A stretch of DNA of 64,000 bases, taken from contig JAPYKE020000547.1 in the NCBI GenBank assembly GCA_028554795.2, forward strand, positions 1-64,000. The letters run 5' to 3'. Made by a program: the position numbers and the translations under genes. Below, in pieces: positions 24,841 to 37,389 of the stretch (position 1 is its first letter; each line of letters opens with the position of its first letter). This DNA is from Sinohyriopsis cumingii (lineage: Eukaryota; Mollusca; Bivalvia; Unionida; Unionidae). The notes under the pieces are model-generated. The model did no database searches. It had not been told where the DNA came from and was given only the letters and a program-made list of their open reading frames with translations.

Positions 24841-24935
24841 GAGGTGAAGAAATACAAGCTCTTTCATTCCAGGATAGTGTGTACATTCTTCAAATCTGCT
24901 ACAAAAGAACAAGACACAAAGTATTGGGTTTGCAT

Positions 24936-25100
24936 TGTAAAATTATTATTTGAGTACCAACAGGGCCTCGTATGTAGAGAACAGCTGAAAGTAAAACTTA
25001 TTATTACAGCACCAATTGGGCCTACTATGCCGAGAAAGGCTAAAAGTAAAATTATTATTTCAGTAACCATAGGGCCTAGTATGCTGAGAAAGGCTACAAT
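24936..25100. repeat. Minisatellite, unit about 63 bp
   Basis: Three copies share GTAAAATTATTATTTCAGTA, GGGCCTAGTATG and GAGAAAGGCT. The frame open across it (24844-25104, plus) follows the unit and is not supported as a gene. Confidence 0.75.
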
Positions 25101-27440
25101 GTGATTCTAAGAATATTTTAGTGAAACAAGAAACTTATTTGAAACTATAAAAAGGTTTAAAGATTAATCAAACATGACAAATTGGACTCTTAAACTCTGG
25201 AGTTATTAAAACATTATTTATTTGCATTCTTACAAGAGCAAACCATCAGAGGACTATCTTTATCAACATTATGGATACAATGAAAATTAGGGGCTGATAG
25301 ATGTTGTGCATTGAAGACAGAAGATATAAAAGAAATAATAAAGAATTTCAGAAATATTTAGGTTGAGTTGACTATCTGAAAATTCAGGAAATTCTTGTTA
25401 CGTTATTCCTGCAGGAACATTCCATTCCAGGCTGGAACTCAAATTTATTTCACCACATCTGAAAATATTATAAATATTTTAGTGTTAACTGCAATAACTG
25501 CATTAACTGGTATTAAATTGAAAAACAGCTCAACTGCTGATAATGGCAGAAGGTGAATGATCAAATCATGAAGGTACACGTACAGCAACTATTCCAATCT
25601 CCCGCCTGGTGCATCTCAAACCTACATGGACTAAAAAGGGTGGAAAGGACCTGTACAACCATGTATTAAAAGCATCTCACTTTATAATGACTTAAAGGCT
25701 TAACATTTATTTATCAGAGTTCTTAAAGGTGAAATCTTTCATATTAAAACTAGACTCCTGAGGACTCTGCAGCAAAGCTTTGTTTGTCAAGCTGCAAGTA
25801 TCAAACGTTTCAGAGAAGAACCAAGGCACAGAGGCAACAGGTCAAATGGAGATTGTGATTCAATGCAACATCAAGATGTGATGCAGAATTAAACAAGAAT
25901 GTTAGGAAACTTAAAATGTTTAAATGTCTACCACATCGGCATTAGTAGGGCATGGTCAAGTCTGGAAATTAATGACCAAGGTGTATCAATGATATGGACA
26001 TTTGGTCAAGACATGCAATCATAAAGCAAGCTCACTATACAGTAATAAACTGCATGTTTGGAGTGAAGTATACATGCATGTATACGGTAAGCACTATTCA
26101 TGAAAGCCTCCAAATTCGGTCTCCTTTTCTTTTTAATCAGTGCATTACTAGCAAATGTCTCAAAAAAGTCAATAGTCATGTTTTATATGATTCTATGTTT
26201 TGTTTACTTCTTCGAATAATTGTTAGCTGGTATAATCTACACGAAGTTCTGAGTTAGTGAAAATTGGGTGTATCAACTCCGGCTGATGGCATCCTTGATA
26301 ATTTGACTAAAGACTATTTATATTTAACCGTTAAAGACTTTACGACACATACTCAATGTGTGTTCATAGCCCCCACTGTTTAATTTGTATACTTCATTGC
26401 ATTTAAGTTTGATTTTCTCCTCTTTATTTCCTTCAGTCTCACTGAATAGTTTCGTATTTTGACACTTGCCTAATTTTTAAGGTAGAAGGCATGAGCCTAA
26501 TTATCAAAATCCTAGCATTTATAAATTCACACATAAGCTAAATCTGTAATGTGGCTTACATTTACTTTAAGTTAGGCTTGGAAAGGGGTTGGCTTGTTGG
26601 TAACTGCCTGTCACAGTTAGACGAGCATTGGAGATTAAATGCGTAACTTGGGCTGCAAATGAGCAGCCGACTTGGCTTACGTATTTACGTGTGTCTTCTA
26701 CAGAGGAAAATATATAGAAATCTTGATGGTTGAGGGTAATGAAAAGTATGCTAATTTGTTATAAAGCTGGTGAACTTTATTCATGCATAAGGCACATACT
26801 GATTCTTTTTGCTGCCTTGTCACAGGAAATATTAAAAATAGCTCTTTCCTGTCAAAAATGAATGTAAAAAAGAGGGGTTGGTGGTAGTGTTGGTTCAATA
26901 TAAAAGTCACCAGTTGCATAAGGAATTAACCTTAATACCTCAGTTAGAATCTTACAAGCATCCTTTTAACAAAATTCATTAGTTAGTTTTTATTTGTGTC
27001 TTTAATGTAATAGCATTATCATTTTTCTGCAACGGGTCATCGTTGGATGAAAATATGCCCCAAAAAACTGTCCAGTGAGACCTTAATACGAACACATGCT
27101 GGCTTCCCTTGCCATGCGGTCTAAATCGGTAATATTGTAAGAGTGCACAATTTAACACAGGTTCCGAACCATTGCTCTAAGCAACAGCGTAAACACAATA
27201 TGTTCCGCCAAAAACGAACTGATTTTATTGTATTTTGTTTGGTGACGGGGAGCAGTGCAATACAATCATAACGTAGTAATGTGTAAAACATCGAGTTAGT
27301 AATTTCTTTTTATACTCATTGTGAAACATTACTAAATTTAATATTGCTATACTAGCCCATGATTGTTTGATTATTCTAACAAACATTGTGGGATTTGTGG
27401 GTTCTGTGGGTTCTGTTGGCCCTGTTGGTTCTGGGTTTTG
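25101..27440. other. AT-rich intergenic DNA, nothing recognised
   Basis: Small frames at 25994-26257 (plus) and 26698-26919 (minus) have no domain or splice support. This is the longest apparently repeat-free stretch of the left half. Confidence 0.45.
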
Positions 27441-27447
27441 TCAGAAG

Positions 27448-27525
27448 TATATAAAGAGTTGTGGGCTGCTTGTGGACAATCAGCTCAGCACCGCTCAACC
27501 TAATCACATCACAGTTATTGTGAGT
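27448..27525 (+). promoter_or_regulatory. Possible TATA core promoter with a short noncoding first exon
   Basis: TATATAAAG at 27448-27456 is followed about 32 bp later by TCAGCTC, close to a metazoan initiator, with the A at 27482. From there 38 bases lead to GTGAGTATAAT at 27520, a strong splice donor. TATA, initiator and donor spacing fit a short untranslated first exon. No downstream exon was recognised, so the gene it would serve is unknown. Confidence 0.3.
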
Positions 27526-28160
27526 ATAATATTTTTGTTTCGTTTTGTTAGTATTTTTAAGTATAGAGTTTTGGAACTGTAGGTACTATTTAGGACAGTA
27601 AATATTTGTTAAAGTTTATTTAAGCACAAAGCAATATTTATTGAGGAATTTTTCATTCCTTTCCCTCTTATAAATGATATGAGTTCTATTCATTTCTAAT
27701 TTATTTTACAAAGAAACTACATATTATTATATCATGTGTAATAAGAAGAGTAGATCACATGCTAGGAACTCTTGATCTTATAGTAAATGTCATACAGGTT
27801 GTGTGTGAACATTTGTTCATCTTAATTTAAGAATAAATTGTTGTTTTTATAATCTAGTTCTAATTTTACCTAGCCAAAGTCTATTCAGTCTTGATTATTG
27901 AATGATCGGCACCTTAACTGTTATCAAGAGTCATGCAGGTCGTGTATGAGTATTTGCCCATCTTAATTTAAGAATAAGTTGTTGTTTTATAATATAGTAC
28001 TAGGTTTACGAATACAATGGTTGCCATGTACTAAACGTTGTGAAGAAAAGAGCACGAAGAGTGTAATCGTCATAATATAGGGATTGATATCACCTGCTCA
28101 TTAAAACATGTAGAAATCTGCAGTGAGTGTTGACTGCACAATCGGTCTGCATTTTAAACA
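27526..28160. other. Noncoding DNA with a 100-bp duplication
   Basis: About 27755-27870 is repeated at about 27925-28020; the copies share CATCTTAATTTAAGAATAA and GTTGTTTTTATAAT or near variants. If the upstream promoter is real, this would be intron. Confidence 0.5.
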
Positions 28161-28497
28161 CTTAGGGGTTGTCCATAAAGGACGTCCGCAGATAATACCT
28201 CTTTTCCTACCACCACCCTCTCCCCTTGTACCCATTTGTCTGCATGTGGCTTACCTCCCACCCACCCCGGCTGCGAACGTCCCCATTTAGCATAATACAT
28301 TGCCCTATGGTCTAGCACTGTAATAGCTTGTGCTCTTATAATACAACACTCACTGATCTCATCACAAGATGTAGCTCAAAATAAAGAAATAACAAACAGA
28401 AAGTTCTTTCTTTAAAAAAGTCGTTATTCAGGACATAGAAATAAAGTTGTCATCTCACATAAAACTAAATTCGATAGACTGTCAATATCTTACTCCA

Positions 28498-28758
28498 TCA
28501 CTCAGCTTCAACAGACGCAAACTGTAGCCAGTCAAATAAGTTGTGAACAACTGGCAGACCATCATCTCTGCTTTCAGTTGCGAAAGTTGATGATGCAGTT
28601 GAAAGAATAGCTCTAACAGATTCAGGCTCCACAGCGCCGACGTCTGCCACTTCAGCATGTGTGCTCACTGCTGCATTCCTGTGAATACGGGCATTATTGC
28701 GCTTCGCAGCCGTGAGATGGAAAGTACATGCCACACTGATTACAAATCCGATTCTCAA
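28498..28758 (-). pseudogene. C-terminal relic of a transposase with a C2H2-like finger
   Basis: The frame encodes HLTAAKRNNARIHRN, the second half of a C2H2-type finger, then an acidic tail ending in LPVVHNLFDWLQFASVEAE. The first half (RICNQCGMYFPS) lies immediately upstream in another frame, so the finger is split by an indel, and a His expected in the second half reads Asn. Such a finger plus a short tail ending in a Trp-containing motif is, from memory, typical of invertebrate DNA transposase C-termini. The rest of the transposase is absent. Confidence 0.45.
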
Positions 28759-28870
28759 GATCAGCAGTCACCGACGGACAGTATAAATCAAATGGCATCT
28801 CAAGGCCAACCCATTCATGTATATTCTGAGGCACAAATCGCACAAATTGAACTTAACAAATAATTTATAC

Positions 28871-29090
28871 TTAGGGATCACACATAAAGGACGTCCGCAA
28901 AGCACACTGGAATACACGCAGTAGGCCTCAAGCAGCTGTGCAACACACAGTATAGCAAAAAATACTAGCTTGCGGACGTCCGCAAGGTCATTTACACCCC
29001 CTCCCCCCTCGTCCATAGTTGTCCGCATATGAACAAACCCCTCCTCCCGCCATCTATGCGGACGTCCTTTATGGATGATCCCTTACCTGT
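28871..29090. mobile_element. MITE with about 27-bp terminal inverted repeats
   Basis: The ends are TTA-GGGATCA with CATAAAGGACGTCCGC inside, and the mirror image ending TGATCCC-TTA. The element is about 220 bp and has no coding capacity. It has an inner perfect palindrome CTTGCGGACGTCCGCAAG at about 28976. A TTA target duplication and G-rich ends suggest a PIF/Harbinger-type nonautonomous element. Confidence 0.65.
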
Positions 29091-30800
29091 ATTTCTCGTG
29101 GCTGAGGAGCTACCGTCGGCTGAAAGGTTCTTCTGGTGGCATGTACATTATATTTACGGAGCAAATCTTATACTTTGTGACTTTTAAATCCACGTGGAAT
29201 AGCACAACCCTGTCCTGTGGCCGTTTTGTATTTCGTGCTAAACGCGGCTGTTACCAATTATAGGCATGTGTCTAAAGTGTACGCAGGTTTGTTCCGGAAA
29301 GATTTGCATGCAGCAAAATTGCAGAGTTTAATCAACAGGTGGCATCAGACCCACATATCCTCCATCAGTATCGGAGGGTTGATTTATTGGACTAGTCCCA
29401 CCAAGTCCCATTATCTTGACACCAGGACGACCAGTTCTAACAGTCCCATTATCCTGACCACAAACCGCCTAGTCCTAATACGAACCTCTTAAATGGGGCT
29501 CTACTGCATACATTTTCAAAAATTAACCATGCTTGTATTTTCTATGTTTGATTCGATGTCAAAACATTAAAATTAAGTTCATGTTCAATCTAATAAGGTT
29601 GAAAATCACATTTAAAGATTGACAAACTTCGACGTAAGTTGGAACTTACCCTTCTAAAAATAGAGCTTAACTACGCTAATAAGGTCACGTGACAAATCCA
29701 AATATAGTAATATACGGCAAAAATGTGGATGTTGATGCTTTCAGGTCAATTTATCTGATAATAAAATAATATGTGCTCGTGTTGCAGACAGGATGAAATA
29801 GTTTTAATTTTGCAGTAACGTACTGTCCTTTATGAATAGCAGTTTTATTATGCTGTTTTAGAGCAGTGGATAAAGCAAGTAGTTTGTTGCTTAATGGGAT
29901 CGTAAGTCATCTAAAAATGTTACGGATTGAAGTGCACGTTGTAATATTATCTCTCTCTCTCTCGTAAAATAATAAAAGGATGAACACGTTATCTGTTTAT
30001 TTATATGGTACGCAAACATACTCATCCCAAATTCACACACAGTGCAACTTTAATGTTAATAAGTGAAGCTTTGCATGAATATTAACACAGATGGATCGAC
30101 AGACATAGATGGACAAAATAAATTCCATATACCGCCAGCATGATGGAATGATATTATAAACATACATATTGCAAACAGATCGTAACTCTTGACTCTGCTC
30201 TAGAACCTATAGGGAATAATCGAGGGGTAAATGAAATATATTTATAAGAACAAAGTATTGCACACTACATTTAATTTGAAATAACAGTAAAAGAAATAGT
30301 AATCATCAGGTTCAACTTGGTTTCGAGATTTTTCTCCCTTTTGGCAATAAACTCTAGGACTGTCCATTTAGTGGGGGATGTTTTAACACCAAAATGATAC
30401 ATTTCCAGCCTCCAGGTAGCTCTAGAAAAAGCTCGCTCTAAGTTGTTGAAAAAGAATATATGATATCCAGTTATAGTAGTGAAATACTGAACTAGTTGGA
30501 GGCAATAGAGAAAAGAAAGTAAATCCAAGGTCCTCCCTCCTCCTAGTCAAAATAATTGGTTTGTCCCTTAGCAGAGAGTATATTGTTCTTCATACATACA
30601 ACAATTGAAGAAATTCTTAAAGATCTCTCTTATTTTTAATGTTTTACTTCAGTTGCCATTTTAAATTTAAAATATTAAAACAAGTTTCCACCTAACAGAT
30701 GTCAAAGATGCTTGATTGCTATGGGAACATTCGAAACAATATTAACTAAAACATGTCACATTTGAACATTTCTTGATAGTTTCACAATATTAAATGATAT
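29091..30800. other. Intergenic DNA, nothing recognised
   Basis: Small duplicated blocks (TCCCATTATC twice near 29410-29455). Frames at 29217-29492 (plus) and 30271-30528 (minus) lack domain or splice support. Confidence 0.45.
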
Positions 30801-31043
30801 GTTGTTGTGCTGGGGTTTAACGCCATTTCTCGGCGCAAGCTAGGCTGTATATGGCAACCAGTATAAGCAGCGGAGGAAGAAACCGGTAAAACCCAGTAAC
30901 AACCACCAACCCAAGTGAAGCTACTTGCACTTTTCTCACATATTCACATGGGTTAAGCCAGAGATTCGAACCCATGCAGAGAGAGGTGAGATGGCAGTGA
31001 TCGGTAAAGGCAAGCTCTATAAACCACTCGACCACACGGAGCC
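30801..31043 (-). repeat. tRNA-derived SINE, family A
   Basis: On the minus strand the order is tRNA-like head, the body block seen here as its complement (GGAGGAAGAAACCGGTAAAA), then a tail of CAACAAC type. It is a full-length but diverged copy. Confidence 0.8.
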
Positions 31044-31281
31044 ACTGAAGTGCTTTTGAATATGTGAATATTATGTTTCTCACATAGCTCTCATGGGGAC
31101 CATGATACACACATTTGTTTGTAGATTATGACAAAATAAATATTTCATCCAGTACTTTAATATGTAAAAATATTCCTCTAATATTTAACAAAATAAAGAT
31201 ATTTCTTTAGATGTCATAGTGTATTTTTTATCCGATTGTTATAAAAACTATAAAAAAAATCCCTTCATAAGATCGTACAGG

Positions 31282-31385
<104 letters not shown>

Positions 31386-31561
31386 TATAGTTATAGCAAG
31401 GAGTTCTTAAACATTTCCATGTTACAAGCCAGGGTCAAGTTCCCAACCCCAAGTTCCCAAGTTCCCAACCCCAGCGTACAGCCTATGTATCTGTGCTGGT
31501 TATACGTCTAGTGTAGTTTCCTCTTTTGTTTTCAAACCCATATGTAGTTACAGGACATTAT

Positions 31562-31574
31562 ATCTATCTATCTC

Positions 31575-31617
<43 letters not shown>

Positions 31618-31670
31618 GTCTATTTATATATCTATCTATCTGTCTATCTATCCATCTATCTCTCTCTCTC
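31562..31670. repeat. (TATC)n microsatellite
   Basis: TATC tetranucleotides with scattered variants, followed by several 38-42 bp repeats of TATGAAAACAACATTGTGTA type up to about 31870. Confidence 0.95.
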
Positions 31671-32132
31671 ATACGAAACCAACATTGTGTATCTATAGTT
31701 ATATATGAAAACAACATTATGTATATATAATTATGCATGAAAACAAAATTGTGTATATATCACAATATATGAAAACTTCATGGTGTATCTATAATTATAG
31801 ATGAAAACATCATTGTGTATCTATAATTAAGTATGAAAACAACATCGTGTATCCATAATTACATATGAAAACAATATAAGAACATTGATATTTATCTAGA
31901 AGTATCGTATATAAATTGTTATATAAAATTCTGTAAATAGATAATAAATTAGTCAAAATAGATAATAAATTAGTCAAAATTAAACCAAGATTTATTCGAT
32001 TTGTAGTATGAATACATATATCATTACTTATGAATTCAAGAAAATACACATTTCCACAATATTAGACTGTAAATGCCGCAAACCTTGCGCAATAACAAAG
32101 TTAATATTTTAGTTTCTCATGTGCCTAATTAA

Positions 32133-32135
<3 letters not shown>

Positions 32136-32231
<96 letters not shown>

Positions 32232-32232
32232 G
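32136..32232. repeat. (TA)n microsatellite
   Basis: Nearly pure TA for about 95 bp, with one interruption near the right end. It can form a cruciform. Confidence 0.98.
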
Positions 32233-32436
32233 TTTCACAAAATAAGTACTCAGAAAATTGAAATTAAGAACTTTCAAAATATAATATTGAAACAATGACT
32301 GATGTTTCCAGTCAAATTTTGCTGCTATGGTTACATAATACACAATGAAAGAACTAAAACTCCACAAAGAGCAAACTTGTAACATCTAAAATTAAACAAA
32401 CTAGATATTTTTATAACTGAAACGGAAAAGCCAAAG

Positions 32437-32610
32437 TTACAGGAATACAGACACAACTACGCTTGGGACTGCATTATCAGACAGAGCTGAATAACTGAAA
32501 TGGTAAAAAGAAAACTTACAGGAATGCAGACACAACTATGCTTGGGACTGCATCCTGGCAGCCCCTTAGACAGACTCACAACTATACTTTGGACTGCATC
32601 CACCCTAAGG
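32437..32610. repeat. Local triplication, unit about 80 bp
   Basis: ACAGGAATACAGACACAACT with CTTGGGACTGCAT is repeated at about 32515 and in a shortened third form at about 32570. It sits at the tail side of the SINE head next door and may be SINE tail sequence. Confidence 0.65.
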
Positions 32611-32706
32611 GCCCCTTTGACAGATTTGGCAGTCCTGATATGCCAAAATTTGCCAGTGGGCATACAGAAGGGTGCCGCAGTTACTACCATTTTTATAAGT
32701 TTTTGA

Positions 32707-32790
32707 TATGACTCAGCCGCGTTTCGAACCCGCGACCTTCCACATCCGAGGCGAATGCTCTAACCACTAAACTGACCAGAGCTGTCCATA
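32707..32790 (-). repeat. tRNA-like SINE head, family B relative
   Basis: On the minus strand an A-box-like TTAGTGGTTAGAGCA and a B-box-like GGGTTCGAAACGC are followed by GCTGAGTCAT, matching the head-to-body junction of 49373-49690. It is not a tRNA gene: the acceptor stem does not close and the sequence continues into a SINE body. Confidence 0.65.
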
Positions 32791-32800
32791 GATCGCTTGG

Positions 32801-32802
<2 letters not shown>

Positions 32803-32871
<69 letters not shown>

Positions 32872-32872
32872 G
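32803..32872. repeat. (GA)n microsatellite
   Basis: Near-pure GA, about 35 units, beginning close to the SINE head. Confidence 0.98.
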
Positions 32873-32879
32873 GGAGAGA

Positions 32880-34215
32880 TTTGTATGTTAACAGGTGTTA
32901 TCTGTCCCTAACTGACATAGGAAAAAAGGTAAAGGCAGTTAATTATTTCAGAGATGTTTCGCACTGCAGACAACATTATTATTATTTGGTGACTTCTAAC
33001 CCCCTTACCATATGGATATGACATGTCCGTTTATGTGGTCACGTGAGGTATGACCTTGGAGTTTCTAGTAAAGCGGTCACTCTTGATAAACCATACCTTA
33101 TGTGTGTAACTTCAGCTTATGGGTTTATTTCGCTGTTACCTGTTAGAATCTTCATAAAACATATCTTTCTGTGCATGATTTCACCCTTTGAGTCGGTACA
33201 TTACCTTAACAATGCACACAATTAGTCACTGCTGCAATACTGCGGTTTTAAACAGGGCAGCAGTTGTCTCTGCAGTGACTGGTGGGTGTGCATATAGCAA
33301 CATGACGTTCCCCGGTTATGAATGTCCAGACGAATAAACAAAATATTCAGGAATCTGACATTTTGAGGGATTATAGAGATTTTGTAAGTAGCAATCTTCT
33401 TTATATGATATAACACTACAAATTCGTATAACCTATCTTCATAATTATTTGAAATAATACCTAGTCAATGTATTTTGCAGGCATAAGTCTAACAACGCAA
33501 ATAGTATTCGAGCAAGCTGTTCACCGCCATTTTGTTTAACTGACATGACTGGCGGCAGTAACAGTCCAAAAAAGGGGGGAGAAATTAGAGTAATCTGTTG
33601 GTCTAGGTTGAGTTCAAACTTAGCACATACCCTGAAGTTGCTGATCTTTTTAGTAGTGACAAGTGTAGACAGTATTGATCAAAGAGTTCTACTGAACACA
33701 TTTGTTGGATTGCCATTTTGTTAAGGGCCTAGCCCTTTGGAAATATAAGTAAGGTGTTTAGGTTTGCGTGTTTCTAATACAGATCGTTTATCTCAGAATC
33801 GCGGATTATATCCGTGTGTGCATGACATTTTTGTTTCTCGAAATGTATGGTAAATGTACTTAACACGTTTTTCGAATGAATGATGTAAACACCATATATA
33901 GCGTAACCAAACTCGATCAATAAATGCTGAAAACGAATACCGATAAGGTCATTTCGTGTTGTCAGAGATTCATCGTACTTTATTGATACAACGTCAGACT
34001 CCTGTGGCTTAACACGTAAACTGATATATTGGTCCTGGGATGTGGAAGTCTTGATTTCTGATAGTTGAGGGATTACAGGAGCCGTTGCTTGCCATATTTA
34101 AACAAACAATTAAAACAATTCGAATTAAATAGTTTACTTTTTTGCAATCAAATTTGTTGAATTTTTACTTAACATCGCTTTATGATTTGATTAGTCTAAT
34201 ACGTAATACAAACCA
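32880..34215. other. Intergenic DNA, nothing recognised
   Basis: No gene, array or RNA recognised. CpG is somewhat higher around 33.8-34.0 kb. Confidence 0.45.
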
Positions 34216-34320
34216 TATTTCGGCTAGCCATACATACATGCTTGCATCCATACATTCATATATACATACATGCATACATACATGCATACATACATACATA
34301 CATACATACATACATACATA
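34216..34320. repeat. (CATA)n microsatellite
   Basis: CATA with GCAT variants. Frames on both strands are low-complexity. Confidence 0.95.
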
Positions 34321-35780
34321 CTCCTGTGATGAGATGCAAGGGAGGAGGCAGATCAGACCATGTGGTAGGTCATCATGTCCATTAAGCGTACCACCCACCC
34401 ACCGGCCCAATCAAAAACTCCGTTGTTTGTGTTAGGTGTCTGCTGAATAAATAGCACGTATTTTAGCTTTTCATATGCGGCATACAATATATATGAATGT
34501 GTTACTTAAGGCAGACTACAATGTACATTCAAGAGAATGACATATCGGAAACAATATCTTAACTTGCAACAAGCACTGACAAAGCCCCAAAATGATGTCC
34601 ATTCATCTGGCCTATAGACAGCTTTTTTTTCAGTATGAAAGACTGAGCCACTGGTTCCCCAAATTGTCAGCTTAAATACATGTATGCATGAATGTATGTA
34701 TGTATGTATGTAAAAGTAAGATGTGTATGGATATTAGATATGTCATACTATCTTAATTTCGGTAGAGATACTAGAGAGAGAGATGCTATTCTGAGAGACT
34801 CTTTAGTTATACTAGAGAAAGAGAATTAGAAGTCACAAACAATTACCATTTTTTCTTAGTTAACTCGTATGAGTTGTTGATCTTTCAAACTAATGTATGT
34901 TCAACATTCACAACGAGGTGAAGATCGAACTCTTGATTGATTGTTTGATTGATTATCAAGTAATTCAGATTCATGTATTATTTCCATTAAAGGCACTAAC
35001 TAGTGTATGTTGTAAAATAAATGGTATTCAACATACACGACGAATTTAGACTAGGTTGATAAGATAGCTAATTAATTCAAGGTATCTGCAAGATGTAGTC
35101 CCCGTCTCACCTTACTTTTTCTGCAAGATTTAGTTCCCGTCTCACCTTACCCTCACGATGCAATCATTGCTAAAACAAAAGGGCACATAGAAAGGTTTTT
35201 CAAACGGTCCGTCTAATAACATATCAACAAAGTAGTCCTACAAAGTTAGGTTTAAAAGGCAGTCAAATAATATGTTCACAATGTAGTCGTAAAAGCATAA
35301 GTTTAAAAGGACAGTCGAATAACATGTCCAGAAATTATTCGTACTAAGATAAATTTAAAACGATTAAGATAGTTCATAATAATCTCACAATAATAAAATG
35401 GTGAATATTTGTAATGCATAATGCCTTAATATCTACATTTATACTAAGTCGCCATTTTTCCAAATAGCTGGAATATGTTGTAAAAGAAAGCTGGAGTAGG
35501 TAATAATGACCTATGGATAATTAAAAAAAAATTCTTTTTAATTATTTATTTCATTCACCATGAAAAATTAATTTTGTACGGTCTCACGTGGGATATCTGT
35601 TTTCCATATCACCTATTGGTTTCTCTGGCTTGTTTGGAAAAAAGAAAGGATAACACCGTTCCTCACATGTATGCAGAAAATATTGGCAAATATATATTTC
35701 CATTGGCAAATATATATTTCCATTAAAAGAAGCTGAGCGGCACCGTTTAAAATACAAACTTCTCATATATTCTAATAAAA
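34321..35780. other. Intergenic DNA with small duplications
   Basis: Short repeats at about 35090-35155 (CCCGTCTCACCTTAC twice) and 35210-35350 (about 60-bp unit, three copies with TTTAAAAGG). No gene was seen. Confidence 0.5.
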
Positions 35781-35784
35781 AGTC

Positions 35785-36245
35785 AACTTTATTTCATGTG
35801 TGTAATGAAAAGACTCCAAATTCCAATGTAAGCTACATGTATACATAATGTACGTGTCGAACGAAGAGACTCCAATTTGCACTATAAACTACATGTATGG
35901 AATATGTACGTGTGTTTTGTGCGAGTAACTGCACTATTCAGCACATGATTGGCTTTACATGGCAGCCATTATATTTGGTGGAGGAAGAGCCTCGGGGAAA
36001 ACAAAGGAGAGAAACACCGATCCACGAGAAACTAACAGCAATATTCTTCACATACTTAAGTTAGCCCATATGATGCTTGAGTACACGCGGACAGTGGCGA
36101 GACGTCATTGATCCATAACGGTTAGAGCCTTACACCACTCAGCTACTCGGACCCCATGCATGACAGATACCCCAAATTCCAATATAAGCTACGGCATACA
36201 ACATGTATGTGTGTGACAAAGAGACTCCAAATTACAGTATAAACC
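35785..36245. repeat. Minisatellite (unit about 57 bp) interrupted by a SINE
   Basis: Two units with GAGACTCCAA, TATAAGCTACATGTAT and ATGTACGTGT lie left of a family A SINE, and at least one unit (36165-36245) lies right of it. The array therefore existed before the SINE inserted. Confidence 0.75.
35910..36156 (-). repeat. tRNA-derived SINE, family A, inside a minisatellite
   Basis: The minus-strand copy is diverged but keeps the CCGAGTAGCTGAGTGGTGTA head and the body block TTCCTCCACCAAATA. The left edge (tail side) is blurred by divergence, so the start is approximate. Confidence 0.7.
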
Positions 36246-36479
36246 ATTTTTCGTTTTCATGAAGGCAGCCATCTTGTTTAGATGTGTGCTTAGGCCATGC
36301 ACGATTTTCATAACTACAACATGTAGGGAAATTCCAGCCATGCTACATGAAAGTAGTGTCAAGGTTTGCCAGCATTCTCTCCATTATGCATTTTGCAATG
36401 CGAAAACTTCACCTTACAACTTTTACTCCGTCAGAAATACGAAATATCCACGGAGCACCTCCACAACCTTATTTGGTGT

Positions 36480-36705
36480 TGCAAGAGCTTTGAGAACCAA
36501 CCAACCAACACAACTTACAATAATCGCTTCCAGGGTTTTGAACCAACCAAGCAGCTTAACACAAAATCTACTAATCACTTTAAACGGCTTTTAATGAAAG
36601 AACCAGAACAACTCATACTAATCACGTTCAACGGCTTTGAACCAATTTAACCAACCAGCACAACTTATTCTAACCACTTTCGACGGCTTTGGTCCAATCA
36701 AGTTA
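36480..36705. repeat. Minisatellite, unit about 57 bp
   Basis: Four diverged copies share GAACCAACCAA, CAACTTA, CTAATCACTTT and ACGGCTTT blocks. Open frames here follow the repeat. Confidence 0.75.
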
Positions 36706-37389
36706 TTTTTATGTCAAAAGGGACTTTTTATGCGGTTGATCATATAATGTTCAATTCATAAAACAGTAGCGCTTCCTACAATTCTAAAAACATATGAGCT
36801 TCTGTTATTTTTTTTTTTCAAGTTCACCTTTTGAGCCCCCCCCACCGGTCATATATACATTTATATATTGAACAATTCTGTATTCTCAAGAGGGCTGATC
36901 TACATCCATATATTTCCATGCACTTTGGTCTCAAATATCCTTTGAATGAACTTGCAAGGTAATTCTCTTCTCAAGTTAATCAGGCCAGCGGAAAGCATGT
37001 AAGAGCTTGGTCTACCTTTGATTTGACATTTTATTTTTAGTATGAAATTGTTGCAGTGAAGACCATGTCATAGGATCAATTGATGGATGGATCAATTGAT
37101 GTACAGGTGCGTTGCCAGGCAGATGAATGTATCCATTTGTTGTTTTTGATACAGTAAAACAGACAGTATAAAAGTATTCTCCATACCATATTCGGATAAC
37201 TAATGGCAAGGAGATTCACTAAGAGTTTGATCTTTAACCTGGCTGTGGAGTCCTTTACTGCAAATCTATGAACTACAGAGAAAATGTGCACCTTCCAAGT
37301 TTTAATAATCTTAATCCTGTTATTGCTTTCACGATTTTCAGAAAGAAAAAAATATTAGGAGGAAATTACAGCTATGTAGTCTGTTATGT
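36706..37389. other. Intergenic DNA
   Basis: T run and C run near 36800-36845. Nothing else was recognised. Confidence 0.5.

Larger units (their letters stand above)
28163..29090 (-). mobile_element. Decayed Harbinger-like DNA transposon
   Basis: The left end reads TTA then GGGG and, a few bases on, CATAAAGGACGTCCGC. The right end carries the reverse complement GCGGACGTCCTTTATGG followed by ATGATCCC and TTA. A three-base TTA flank and termini starting with G runs fit PIF/Harbinger (target TWA). A minus-strand C-terminal transposase relic lies between. An internal inverted copy (28871-29090) shows that the structure is compound: either two nested elements or one element with a rearranged right end. 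Confidence 0.5.

Noticed and set aside
32707-32790. Functional tRNA gene on the minus strand
   Set aside because: Same reason: a SINE head, with the family B junction following.
32797-33021. Arg/Glu repeat protein
   Set aside because: Translation of a GA microsatellite.
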